From assembly GCF_024868665.1 (NCBI RefSeq), contig NC_079913.1, forward strand, positions 10,704,895 through 10,768,894: 64,000 nucleotides of DNA. The letters run 5' to 3'. A model generated the notes under the pieces. The model ran no database searches, was not told the DNA's origin, and saw only the letters and a list, made by a program, of their open reading frames with translations. Shown here in pieces: positions 47,138 through 58,312 of this stretch. The number at the start of each line of letters is the position of its first letter. Position 1 is the stretch's first letter. Origin of the DNA: Triplophysa rosa. Taxonomy: Eukaryota; Chordata; Actinopteri; Cypriniformes; Nemacheilidae. Made by a program: the position numbers and the translations under genes.

Positions 47138-47386
47138 TTAAAAGGATAGTTCACCCAAAAATGAAAATTCTTTCATTATTTATTCTCTTTATTGAAAATA
47201 AGACATTCTGAAGAATGCAGGTAACCGAACAACATTGGCATCCATTGACTTCCATTGTATGGACACAAAACCACTGAGACATTTCTCAAAATATCTTATT
47301 TTGTGTTATACAGAAGAAAGAGTCATTAACAGGTTTTGAATGACATGAAGGTAAATAAATGACAGATTTTTTTTCGGTTAACTAAC
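47138..47386. mobile_element. Worn foldback MITE (TTAAAAGGATAGTTCACCC)
   Basis: The left end is nearly standard, while the right end (TTTTTTTTCGGTTAACTAAC) has decayed. Internal GTAACCGAACAACATTGG and ATTGACTTCCATTG match the family. Confidence 0.8.
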
Positions 47387-47496
47387 TGCAATGTAAATGC
47401 ATTTATCTAACTTTTAAAAAGCATTAAATAATAATGTGTAAAATAGCTCAATGGCAGAAAGAGAAATTATAAACCCTATACCTCTCGCCCGATCAC

Positions 47497-47522
47497 CTCT
47501 CTCTCTCTCTCTCTCTCTCTCT
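47497..47522. repeat. (CT)n microsatellite
   Basis: About thirteen CT units. Confidence 0.95.
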
Positions 47523-49091
47523 GAGTTGTGACCTAGTTAGCAGTTGTCAGTCATACAGCTGTCATTGCTGCTTTAGGCTCTGTGGCTCTGTTCCTCCCAT
47601 CACACACACACCAGCTTTAGCTTTCCAGATGACAAGTTTTATATTCAGGATTTCTCTTGGATGACTTTATAATATTTATTCCAAACGCAGGTTCTTTAAA
47701 GGTACATTAGAATTCCCTGGACTACATTTATTGATGTACTTTTATTCATTTGGAACACGCTTCATCCAACACAACTTGAAGTGCATTCCAGGCAGGCACC
47801 ATCATTTTCCCTTGACACAATATTTCGTGCCCTGTGAAAAAGAATTTAGACAGTTTTCTTTTGACTATTCATAAGACACAGCATAGGTCACAGTTTGACA
47901 CACATTCTGTCAGCAAAATGCCCTTTTTTCTTTATAACACTTCTGGCAATACGTAACAATAAAAGAAAACACTTCAAACATTGAACCTTTGGGGTTTGAA
48001 TATCTCTGATTCATTCATGCCTGATACAAAAACAACGAGGGTCGGAGTGTCAATGGCAGGTGTTCATTTTAAACCCTGATTTAAGGTAAACTATAGGTCA
48101 CTTGAGAAAAATGTTACACATGATCTTAAAAATCTTTTAATCTGAAGGAGTAGACAAAAACATAACTGTGCCAATTTCTCTCATTAGAAAACTACATTTT
48201 TATTAAAAATATATGTTTTTAAAATTGATTACTAAAAATTGATTAATATAAAATTGATTTATTAAAAATAATAAATAGCAGCCAATAAGAGTCCAGCAAA
48301 GATGGAAATTCCTTCAATACTGTTTAAAAATCTTTCCAGGTTGAGACCTCAACAAGCTGGATGATAAAATGTCAAGAGTACGATTTTGCAAATTGTAGGT
48401 AAAGGGTGACAACTCTGAAGATGCTAAATCAAAACATATATTAACATATAGACGGTTTCATCGGACACACGCACCTGGCCTCAAGTTAACTTTTTGGTTA
48501 TAACAATTATATTATATATTTATATACAATTTTATGTAATTAATATGAATATTAATTTATATTTTATTGTTTATTAATTGTATTAAATTAAATCAAAACA
48601 ACTCAACAGTTATGTATTCTTTGTGGTGGTCTACCCTACCAGAAGTTAAGTGTGGGCAACATACAATTTGTTTATGTTGTTGTCGCTGAAACTGTCTATA
48701 ACATTTTTACTTGTTGGATGCTTTTAGTCACAACAAAATTCCCACAATTACAATGATGTTTATCCATGGTTTTGACGGGTTTACTATTATTCTAAATTGT
48801 AGAAAAAATTTAAAGAATGAGTGAGTGATTCTACACATTTGATTAACATTTAGTAATGTATTTTACATATAGTGTATCAATACATTTTCCAGATACTACA
48901 CCCATGACCTGTTGCAAATATTGTCTGGTAAAACAAAATATAAAATAATGTCACACATGAGCACCTCAGCAGAAAAAGTTCACGTGTTCCAGTCTATTCT
49001 GAGAGATAATCTGGATCTTGACTTGTTAAACAGAGGGTGGGTTACATGCATGCAGACAGTATTCATTCCATTCAACCCAGCCATCACAGCT

Positions 49092-49092
<1 letters not shown>
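47523..49092. other. Non-coding sequence with one weak dispersed-repeat copy
   Basis: 48555-48612 (TTTTATTGTTTATTAATTG, then AAATCAAAACAACTCAACAG) is a worn third copy of the family at 22738 and 33488. Otherwise nothing was recognised. Confidence 0.4.
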
Positions 49093-49148
<56 letters not shown>

Positions 49149-49174
49149 GCACACACACACACACACACACACAC
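49093..49174. repeat. (CA)n microsatellite
   Basis: About forty CA units with one GCGC interruption at 49147-49150. The open frames across it are dipeptide artefacts. Confidence 0.95.
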
Positions 49175-51029
49175 GAAGAAGAACAGACATGAAACGTACA
49201 AATAAGAGCCTACAGAGACAAACAATGATTAACCTCCAGATTTAGAAACTGCTCAGAGCTCATCGCTGTGGGTGTGACCCTTGAGACGTCCCTGCTGACG
49301 TCATCACATCCCACCCTTGTTAAATGACAAACACACACTTATTTTCAAACACGCATTTACTTATCTCATCTTTTCATTCAGTGCTTTAAGGTGAAATTAC
49401 CACCATTAATGATACGTTCTCATAACACCACCACAGGAGCTTTCTGAAAAACTGACGGGACGTGATCGTTGTAGTTACACTTGGTTGTATGAATGTTGCT
49501 TTTGCTTGTTAGTTTTCAACACAACCTAATTTAGACGAGAAGCCTCTGTTATCATGGTCTATAGATCTGCAGAACACAAACGGTACTTTAAAGTGTGCCA
49601 TGGTATCACCGTGGTATTTCTTTGCAAGTGCCCTTTAAATTGAGACCATGTCCCCCTCAAACCACGTTCTTGCAGTGTCGACAGCCCTTATCTCAAGACG
49701 CCTACAGCAGGAACTTCCGATCACTCCGAGAAACAGCCTCTTTCCCAGATTGCATCTTGCCCTTAGCTGTGACATTGAGTGTGCCAGATTTACAACAGCC
49801 GTGTGTTGAGAGCTATGCTCTCCGTAAGAGCCGAGTACTCTGACTTCACGGAGGAAACTCTCGAGAAAAGAGGGCGTCCACGTCAGAGAGCAGCCAAGAA
49901 CAACTCCCTGAATTGTGTGGGAAAGTTATAGAACCTCATTTACATGTTTAGTGGGATGTGGCTGCATATTCATTCCATCAAAAGGAATCCCTGATGTATC
50001 TCCGCCCCATTTGCATCATTTCCATTCAGCACTCTCGTTCCATTCATGAGTCTGGCTCTTCCGCCTGCGACAAACTCCAAACATGCATCTGTGAACACAG
50101 CTGCAGCCACAAGTATTCCAAAAATTGCCTGCATCCCAAGTCCCGTAATTTCAGTACTAACAACCACACAAAAATAGTTAACAAGTACAATTACAAAGAA
50201 CAACTTTTTTGTACCTTGGTACTTGAAAAGAGCACTGTATTACATTTCTTTACTACATATTTTGTGTATTTCATCATGGCTTATCAGCCCCCGTGGCCTT
50301 ATAGGATAGCAAAGTGCCCACTGGCAAATGCGATATATCATCCAGGTAAAGTTCAAATACTTTGTATTTTGACATCATCGAACGTGAACGTTCTACTGTT
50401 TGCATACTGTGTAGCGAGAACGTATATTTGGACACAGGAAGTTCTCTAACACTCGCAATAAAACATGCTGGCCTGTCAATTTCAGCTCACTGAGGAAAAA
50501 ATATATTATATGAGACAGAAGATCTGTCTTTAGCCTCGAGCACATGCACTAACACGAAGACAATCTAGACAGCGAATCATTGGACATGTTTATTTATATC
50601 CTTCACCCGAGTTTAAGAACCGACTTTGTATTAGCTTTCCTGAGGCTTGGTTTTGTCATTTCAGTCTCATTCGTTGACATTTTTTCATTTGAGACGAACA
50701 GAACCTTCAACTATTACCAGGATATGTTGAGTAATGCTGTGTGAGAATTTAAACGTGTTTATTAAAACTACAAGAAAATACAGATAGACTGTACGTCACT
50801 GGTTTTGTAACACCTATCAATATTATCTTAGAAGTTACTATCTGTAAGCCGTTTCATCGCAAGAGGTCGTCATGTCAATATAATGCTGGTTGTTAGTAAT
50901 TGTTCTTACTTGACTACAGTATTCAACAATTTCAGGTAGAAGATTATGTGATTTTTACTGCCTCCACTGCATCATGTCACACTTCACTATCACCAACGGC
51001 ATGCTGTCATACATGACGCCTAAAATCAG
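49175..51029. other. Non-coding sequence, no gene confirmed
   Basis: Complex sequence at 49600-50110 carries several open stretches (up to 163 codons at 49958-50449), but none shows a known domain or splice-site pair. No transposon termini were found. Confidence 0.35.
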
Positions 51030-51145
51030 CAATTTGAAAGTGAATGACTTTTGTCATTGCTAATTGCTGTCAATCTAAAAGCTGCTGTACCCTGAGATGA
51101 TGGTGTTGGATAGGGTTGGGCCGATAGACGATGCCATCGTCCATC
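51030..51145 (-). repeat. 116-bp block, perfect inverted match to 59411-59526
   Basis: Base-by-base comparison shows the reverse complement of this block is identical to 59411-59526 over 116 bp, with mismatches starting at both edges. It includes the TAGGGTTGGGCCGATAGACG terminus at 51111, which is the end of the element described at 59136-59577, plus about 81 bp that lie outside that terminus. Confidence 0.85.
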
Positions 51146-51549
51146 TCTGATTCCAACAAATGTTCCACTTTCGTCACGTGACGTCGCTGCTCTGTGCTGC
51201 GGGCTGCAAATTGTGTTGTAAAAAAATCTAAAGAAGGCTAAGGGGCATATAGCTCGCACTGTACAGATCGGACTGGCCTGACTTAATAACTGTGGAGCTC
51301 GCGCTGTATGAAGAGGGCGCGAAGTTTGCGCAGCCCCATCTGACTGTATAACTGTATAAGGAAGACGCATTCCACGTTGTTCCTCATGAACCGGAAGTTG
51401 CACTTCCGTATTCTGACACATTTCCGAGTGAAAAGGAATTTAAAAGGAGAAAATTAGTGGCCGTGGCTTGCGTTTTTCACTGCGAATTGATTGGATGTGT
51501 AAAAACAGCTGTTGGATTGATTTTGAAATTAAACTGGTAGCAGACTGAC

Positions 51550-51776
51550 AGTAGAATGGGGAGGAGTTAACGGATGCTCCAGCCAACCCATCTAATTTAC
51601 ATTTCAGATGGATAGTCATTTCAGGGCGGAAGTGCATTTTCAGATTTTAACTGAAGATTATGAGAGTACATGAATTTTTCTAAAGAAAAACCCACATCGA
51701 TACTATATTTACTATAAACACTGCAGTATTTCTTGAAAAAATAAGAATTGTCATTTTTAATTTCACTGGGACTTTA
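51550..51776 (-). repeat. Dispersed repeat (AAAGTCCCAGTGAAAT family), copy 1
   Basis: On the minus strand it starts TTTAAAGTCCCAGTGAAAT, as 61667 does in plus orientation (TTAAAGCCCCAGTGAAATC). The later part differs, so only the leading section is shared with confidence. Confidence 0.5.
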
Positions 51777-51931
51777 AAGAAGACGCGTGTCTGCGTAGCT
51801 CGCGTTGTATAAAGAAGTGTCTTTACAAAGCACATTACAAGCGAACAGCAAAGCAGACGACTGAGGGATTTGATTGTTTACCTGCAAGCCCAATTTTTGC
51901 AAACGGATCTGAGACCCTTAATGTTGTCATG

Positions 51932-52193
51932 CACTGCAAAAAAACATTTTTTTAATTTAGTATTTTTGTTGAACTTTGGCAAAAATGTCTATCGACAGTG
52001 TAATAAAAAATACATTTTAATTAAGTGAATTGAATTAAGTTCATATTTCCTACCCCACTGGCAGATATTTTTGCTTGTTTATACACTTTTGATAATTTTT
52101 TATGAAGTAAATGCATCTTGATTTAAGAATATTCAGACATTTGTACTTGAAAACAATACAAAAATGCTAAGTAAGAAGTAAATTTTTTGCAGT
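51932..52193. mobile_element. MITE with CACTGCAAAAAA ends
   Basis: CACTGCAAAAAAACATT at the left and AATTTTTTGCAGTAT at the right are inverted ends, with TACTTGAAAACAATACAAAA near the right end as in a common fish family. 262 bp, non-coding. Its right third is included in the tandem duplication that follows. Confidence 0.75.
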
Positions 52194-52670
52194 ATGACAG
52201 CAAGCAGCATGAGTCTGGCAATGGAAAATGAACGCTTTCCAAAACATTGACATTTTTTTGATTTAGGCATAAACTAAAACTAATTTTTATGTTTTTTTTT
52301 CCCAGAAAATAACACTAAACATCATATTCTGATTTAAGAACTTTCAGACATTTGTACATGAAAACAATACAAAAACACTAAGTAAGAAGTAAATTTTTTG
52401 CAGTATGACAGCAAGCAGCGTGAGTCTGGCAATGGAAAATGAACGCTTTCCAAAACACGTCCCAATACATGACAATTTTTTGGTGTAAAAAATATCAATT
52501 TACCCCATTGACATTTTTTTGCTTTAGGCATAAACTAAAACTAATTTTTATGTGTTTTTTTTTTCTTCAGAAAATAACACTAAACATCATATTCTGATTA
52601 AGTTAATTTTTTACAGTGTGACAGTGCAAGCAGTGTGAATCTGGCAATGGAAATATGAACACTTTCCAAA
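52121..52670 (+). repeat. Imperfect tandem duplication of a MITE end plus flank
   Basis: ATTTAAGAATATTCAGACAT at 52121 recurs as ATTTAAGAACTTTCAGACAT at 52332 (period about 211 bp). The GCAGTATGACAGCAAGCAGC, GAACGCTTTCCAAAACA and CATAAACTAAAACTAATTTT segments recur in the same order. A third, shorter copy begins at about 52590 (TTTTTTACAGTGTGACAGTG). The unit joins the last third of the MITE to adjoining non-MITE DNA. Confidence 0.8.
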
Positions 52671-52859
52671 AAATTTCACAGCAGACAACAGTTTTTTTCC
52701 GAAACGCAAACAAAATCTCATGATGTCAAATTGACTTCTCCAGCCAATTTGCATCCACCTTATAAATCATTGTTATAAGCGTAAGAGACAGTTCTATTAA
52801 TTTAATAAGTGATTGGATTACAGCTTTAATAGAGTTCACATTTTCTCTTCCTCTTACAC

Positions 52860-53500
52860 TTTCTTGCGCTAAACAAATCCTTTCAACCTATTAACCTGTC
52901 CGTCACCTCTACACCAGTAGGGGAACTACAAGCAGTCCCTGGCAGAGGTCGTTTTTAAAGGTTACAGGTGTAATGATCAGCCGGGGGTTTGTAGCTGGAG
53001 GGTGGCAGCCGCTGACTGGCCTGGTGAAGTACCTGTATGCTGATTACCATGACAGCAGCTGCGGTGGGCTGCCTGCGGTTGACGTTGGATGAACAAGTCT
53101 AACAGCTGTGCCCGCCATGGGTGGGCAGAGGTCCTGGCGTTGAAGAAAGCCAGGCTGTAATTATCACAACACAGGGGCGCAGGGACAAAGAAAGAAAAAA
53201 GAGAAGAGAGGCGTTGGCAGAAGCCAGAGACATGAATGCTAACTATCTGCCCTGAGTATTCCTCACAAGCATCTACACTCAGACCCCTTGCTGTGATCGG
53301 GGACAGACCGTGGATGAATTATTTAGAACCCACCGATCAAATCCAATCGGAGGGCTGGGATGTATCTCTTTGTTAGCACGACTTCACAAACGGAATGACA
53401 GCAGAATTAAGCTGCGGCCATCTTGCTTTTCCCATCCAGCTGTCTTTGAGATCGCTGCTAACAGAGCAATGGAGATGAGGATGTATACTTTTTGCTAATA
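52860..53500. other. Candidate conserved/regulatory region
   Basis: A 600-bp block of higher GC and high complexity has no repeats and no domain-bearing frame. It includes AGGTGTAATGATCAGCC, GGCTGTAATTATCACAAC, GCAGAATTAAGCTGCGGCC and GGATGAATTATTTAGAACC. Homeodomain-type cores are frequent. Conservation is unknown. Confidence 0.3.
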
Positions 53501-53739
53501 TTAGATGTGGCGCATGCTAGGGTAGAAAGGATTATCACTTACAATTATTTGTATATTGTCTATGATTACATTCAAGTTACATTTTTTATAACCTTGAACA
53601 GCAAGCACTAAATTCTGTAAATGGTCAATTTCAAAGTCATAGATTTTCAACTAGTGCACAATAAAATAGACAAAGACAAAAACTTGAAGGAGGGACCTAA
53701 AGCATAGCCTATTTAAAATCAAAATTGCATTTAATAAAT

Positions 53740-53935
53740 AAATCAATTTGAATTTAGAAGATATAAGCATTCAAAACTGAAAGTTTCACACATGCACCCA
53801 AATACATCTGGACTTTTGATGACATCATTGTACACTTCAGCTTCTCATCAAATTCTTGTCCAATCGAATGTTCTTTAGAATCTGAAGCATCCCGCCCCCT
53901 GCACTATAAAAGATGCTGAAGCAGCCCCTGAAATA
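53740..53935 (+). repeat. Dispersed repeat copy 2 (AGAAGATATAAGC...GACATCA family)
   Basis: AGAAGATATAAGCATTCAAA, GATGACATCATTGTACACTT, CAGCTTCTC and CGCCCCCTGCACTATAA match in order AGAAGATATAAACTTTCCAA, CATGACATCACACTACACTT, CAGCCTCTC and CGCCCCCTTCACTAT at 61779-61914. Non-coding. Confidence 0.65.
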
Positions 53936-54775
53936 AGTCTCTTGTTCACACGTTTATTATGACCTACATGGTGAATGACACATCCTCTGCCACTCTCCCA
54001 TCACATAGTGAAGTCTAATGATCAGACAATGAGAAATATTTACCGATATTCTACCAAGAACACTTCAAGAACACAGAATATAAGCCAATAAAAACGGTTT
54101 AAATCTTTTCTATGACACCTATGCTTTTAAGAATCTACGTGGCCTTCATGACCGCTGTTTGGACATTCTACAAATTCTATTATCAGTTATAACCTTACTA
54201 AAAAAGGATAAAGACATCCAACCTTCGCATGAATGTGTTCACATTTATTGCCTACATATCCAATCTATTCCACAGTGGTTTAAAGGCTTTGTATTTCAAA
54301 TAACACTCCAAATGTTAAGTTTTGCTGAGCCAAACGGTCAATGGAAGCTGGCAATGCAACTGGTCGTCTGACAGAGAATTGGAGCCCGTTCGAATCTCCC
54401 GTTGTTACTTACTCATTCCAAGCAGAGTGTTTGTGACATCACCATCTATTTATGGCACAGCAGTGAGGCAGTCAGAAGTTAAGAGGTATCCATTAACGGC
54501 CAGCTGCACGAACAAAACATCAGCTCCCGTTCTACGTCCGTGAAGCAGTAATTCTGTGCTATTCATAGACCGGACATGGCTAATTTGTTTAGCAGCTCTT
54601 TGGCACTGATCAACTGTGTAATGTTAGGGCCTGTATTGATTCATCACTTTTCATTTAAAAACTCGGGAGCACTTTTGTTTTAGTCTTTTTCTACATGTAA
54701 ATACTGTGTGTACTGTGTAACTGTGTATACTACAGTATGTGCCAACCCTGAACCTAACCCATACGAAGTACTGTA
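53936..54775. other. Non-coding sequence with a regulatory-like patch
   Basis: 54400-54620 is complex and carries GAAGCAGTAATTCTGTGC and GACATGGCTAATTTGTTTAG. No gene was found. Confidence 0.3.
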
Positions 54776-54959
54776 CGGTCGTGGCCAAAAGTTTTGAGAA
54801 TGACACAGATTTTCACTAACTCTACTGCTTCAGTGATTTTTAAATGTTTTTGTCAGATGTTACTATGGTATACTGAAGTACTGTATAATTACAAGCATTT
54901 CATAAGTGTAAAAGGCTTTTATTGACAATTACATTAAGTTTACGCAAAGACTCAATATT

Positions 54960-56310
54960 TGCAGTGTTGACCCTTCTTTTTCAAGACCTCTGCAATTCGC
55001 CCGGGCATGCTGTCAATCAACTTCTTGGCCACATCCTCACTGATGGCAGCCCATTCTTGCGTAATCAATGCTTGGAGTTTGCCAGAATTTGTAGGTTTTT
55101 GTTTTGCTTGAGGATTGACCACAAGTTCTCAATGGCATTAAGGTCTGGGGAGTTTCCTGGCCATGGACCCAAAATGTTGATGTTTTGGTCCCCGAGCCAC
55201 TTAGTTATTACTTTTGCCTTATGGCAAGGTGCTCCATTATGCTGGAAAAGGCATTGTTCATCACCAAACTGTTCTTGGATGGTTGGGAGAAGTTGCTCTC
55301 TGAGGATGTTTTTGTACCATTCTTTGTTCCATGGCTGTGTTCTTAGGCAAAATTGTGAGTGAGCCCTCTCCCTTGGCTGAGAAGCAACCCCACACATGAA
55401 TGGTCTCAGGATGCTTTACTGTTGGCATGACACAGGACTGATCGTAGCGCTCACCTTTTCTTCTCCGGACAATCTTTTCTCCGGATGCCCCAAACAATCG
55501 GAAAGGGGATTCATCAGAGAAAATGACTTTACCCCAGTCCTCAGCAGTCCAATCCCTGTACCTTTTGCAGAATATCAGTCTGTCCCTGATGTTTTTCCTA
55601 GAGAGAAGTGGCTTCTTTGCTGCCCTTCTTGACACCAGGCCATCCTCAAAAAGTCTTGGCCTCACTGTGCGTGCAGATGCACTCACACCTGCCTGCTGCC
55701 ATTCCTGAGCAAGCACTGGTGGTGCCCCGATCTCGCAGCTGAATCAACTGTAGAAGACAATCCTGGCGCTTGCTGGACTTTTTTGGGTGCCCTGAAGCCT
55801 TCTTCACAACAATTGAACCTCTCTCCTTGAAGTTTCTGATGATCCAATAAATGGTTGATGTAGGTGCATGTAACAAAGTTCAAAGTAGGGAAGGAAGGAG
55901 GCGGGAACCGGCGAACATTTAAAAAAACAAACTTTAATCAAAAATAAACAAACAATAACACGGAAGTAAAAGGCCGGCAGCCACCTCACGGTCGACTGCC
56001 GGCCACACAAACATAAATAAAACTTAACATTTCCGGGCCCGGTCCTCTCTCCTCGGCAGTCCCGTCGCTCGTCCTCTTATGCTCCCTAGCTCCCCGTGAG
56101 GCATGCGGGACCGGTGCGCGTACAGCTGATACTCATTATCACTCACGCCACCGGCCCTGCCTTCCTGCCCCACGGCTCTCGTCCCGCCTTCCTCGCTACA
56201 GTGCAATCTTACTAGCAGCAATAGCCTTGCTTGTGAATCCCTTTTTGTGCAAAGCAATGATGACTGCACGTGTTTCCTTGCAGGTAACCATGGTTAACAG
56301 AGGTCATGGT
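54960..56310 (-). pseudogene. Tc1 transposase, interrupted and catalytically damaged
   Basis: From right to left: an N-terminal helix-turn-helix part (ETRAVIIALHKKGF, interrupted by the LTR, then STIYWIIRNFKERGSIVV and the ASGHPKKSSKRQD hook), then the DDE domain. The first Asp is present in VIFSDESPFRLF (about 55530). The second catalytic Asp appears as Asn in LFQHNGAPCHKAK (about 55235), where the family has Asp. The final Glu is present in SPDLNAIENLWSILK (about 55130). A frameshift lies between 55261 and 55397. The enzyme would cut and paste the element; this copy cannot. Confidence 0.9.
55869..56200 (-). mobile_element. Solo LTR inserted in the Tc1 transposase
   Basis: A 332-bp unit begins TGTAACAAAG and ends CTCGCTACA, and is flanked on both sides by GTGCA (55864-55868 and 56201-56205), a 5-bp duplication as made by retroviral-type integrases. 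There is no internal region, so it is a solo LTR left by recombination. The minus orientation is preferred because GAGCATAAGAGGACG (TATA-like) and TGATTAAAGTTTG (polyadenylation-like) then come in the right order. GC-rich with many CpGs. Confidence 0.9.
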
Positions 56311-56682
56311 TAATGGAATTAACGGAATGATTTCCAGCACCACCCTCCTTTTAAAGCTTCCAGAGTGTTATTCTAATTCAATCAGCATTACAGAGTGATC
56401 TCCAGCCTTGTCGTCGTCAACACTCTCACCTGTGTTAACCAGAGAATCACTGAAATGATGTCAGCTGGTCTTTTTGTGGCAGGGTTGAATTGGAATGTAC
56501 ATGTTTTTTTTGGACTAAGTTTTTTTCATGGCAAAGAGGTACTTCACAACAAAATTCAATTCATCTGATCACTCTTCATAACATTCTGGAGTATATGCAA
56601 TTCGCCATCATAAAAACTGAGGCAGCAGACTTTGTGAAAATTAATATTTGTGTCATTCTCAAAACTTTTGGCCACGACTGTA

Positions 56683-57430
56683 CAGTATTTTGTTAGATAC
56701 ATGCAAGTACACTAAGTGCATATACTGTACTGTAAAATAAAGTGCAACTTACATCTTTACATCAAGTTATTAATACGTAACTGAGGCAAACCTTATAAGT
56801 AAACGGTAAATGCCATAATTAACTAAAAAACATGTTATTACTATGTTATATACAGTTTATAAACAATGAAAATTGAACAAAATGCTGCAATACTACAGTT
56901 TCTGATGGTGGATGTTGTTGGTGGGCAGAGATTGTAAATGGACGAGCAGACTGTCTGTAGTGATGACGTTAGGATTCAGATCAGTTTTCCTCCTGCCTCT
57001 ACCGGTTAAGTAGTTAAATGGATGCTAAATGTAATCCTAATGCAATTTCTTGCGTCATTCTAAGTTCAGCTCGTAAAGGTGTCTCGCTAAACACATGACA
57101 TGCTTTATTAAAATCATTTTTAAACCTAAATCAATATGAAATTAACCGTATCGAAGCTGGAAATCATGATTGTAAAAGATGTAACAGTGCCTGGTGATGT
57201 CACTGAGGGCTTAGAGCCATTCAGCTGCTTACAATTGTAAAAATTAGACTGCCAACAAATCTACTAAAAACCATGCATTTTCGAATTTAAGATGCTTATA
57301 ATAAATGTCTTATTTGAATGGCATGATCTGATGTGATGCTTTACACTTGTGAACTCGGAAACTTATCTCTGATTCTGATTACGCAATGGGCTAATGCACC
57401 GACTCATTAATGCACAGGACAGTGAAGTAC
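56683..57430. other. Non-coding sequence, nothing recognised
   Basis: No element ends or coding signal seen. Confidence 0.4.
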
Positions 57431-58312
57431 TTAAAGTGATAGTTCACCTAAAAGTAAAAATTTTAATAATAATAATAATTTGTTACATTTATATAGCTTT
57501 TCTGGGTACTCAAAGCGCTTTACATGGAAGGGGGGAATCTCCTCAACAACCACCAATGTGCAGCATCCACCTGGATGATGCGACGGCAGCCATATTGCGC
57601 CAGAACGCCCACCACACACCAGTTTATTGGTGTAGAGGAGACAGAGTTACGAAGCCAATTAGTACATATCGGGATGATTAGGAGACCATGATGATGTATA
57701 GAAGCGAATGGGCGAATTTGGCCATGATGCCGGGTTTACACCCCTACTCTTATTCGAAGGACATCCTGGGATTTTTATTGACCACAGGGAGTCAGGACCT
57801 CGGTTTAACGTCTCATTCGCAGGATGGTGCTTTTTTACAGTATAGTGTCCCCGTCACTATACTGGGGCATTAGGACCCACACAGACCACAGGGTGAACAC
57901 CCCTTGCTGACCTCACTAACACCTCTTCCAGCAGCAACCTAGTTTTCCCAGGAGGTCTCCCATCCAGGTACTGACCAGGCTCAACCCTGCTTAGCTCCAG
58001 TGGGCAACCAGTCTTGGCTACAGGGTGATATGGCTGCCAGCATTCTATCATCATCTTGTCAATTCAAACATGTGTGACTTTCGTTCTTCTGCAAAACACA
58101 AAATATATTTTGAAGAAAGTTGTTAACCGAACAGCGACGGCACCCATTGACTTGGTTTTGTGTCAATACAATAGAAGTGAATGGGTGCCTCCGCTCTTCG
58201 GTTAACATTCTTCAAAATATCTTCCTTTGTGTCCTGCGGAAGAAAGAAAGTCATACAGGTTTGAAATGACAAGAGGGTGAGTAAATGATGACAGGATTTT
58301 TGGGTGAACTGC
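57431..58312. mobile_element. Foldback MITE split by a SINE
   Basis: TTAAAGTGATAGTTCACCTA at the left and TTTTTGGGTGAACTGC at the right are the outer ends of a TTAAAGGGATAGTTCACCC-family element. Its arms (TTGTTAACCGAACAGCGACG and CGGTTAACATTCTTCAAAAT) lie right of the inserted SINE. Confidence 0.85.
57465..58041 (-). mobile_element. SINE3-type element with a 5S rRNA-derived head
   Basis: On the minus strand the first 110 bases read as 5S rRNA: GCCATATCACCCTG, then GGAGCTAAGCAGGGTTGAGC, then GGTCAGTACCTGGATGGGAG and ACCTCCTGGGAA, which include the Pol III internal control region. A long body follows (AATCCCAGGATGTCCTTCG, GACTCCCTGTGGTCAATAAA) and a LINE-like tail AAAGCGCTTTGAGTACCCAG, ending in ATT trinucleotide repeats. 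The head carries several changes from 5S rRNA, so it is not a ribosomal gene. Confidence 0.9.

Larger units (their letters stand above)
54776..56680 (-). mobile_element. Tc1/mariner transposon, split by a solo LTR
   Basis: CGGTCGTGGCCAAAAGTTTT at the left and AAAACTTTTGGCCACGACTG at the right are inverted ends, each next to the TA target dinucleotide (54774-54775 and 56681-56682). Removing the inserted LTR and its duplication leaves about 1.57 kb, the normal size for Tc1. Transposase is on the minus strand. Confidence 0.93.

Noticed and set aside
48912..49225. Open frames across the CA array
   Set aside because: Thr-His and Cys-Val runs made by the dinucleotide repeat.
49958..50449. 163-codon plus-strand frame
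   Set aside because: Cys/His/Tyr-rich with no recognisable domain, no splice borders and no repeat terminus; chance cannot be excluded.
54922..55362. 146-codon plus-strand frame
   Set aside because: It is antisense to the Tc1 transposase, where real motifs are on the minus strand.
57940..58041. A 5S rRNA gene on the minus strand
   Set aside because: The 5S-like part is diverged and continues into a SINE body and LINE-like tail, so it is a SINE3 head.
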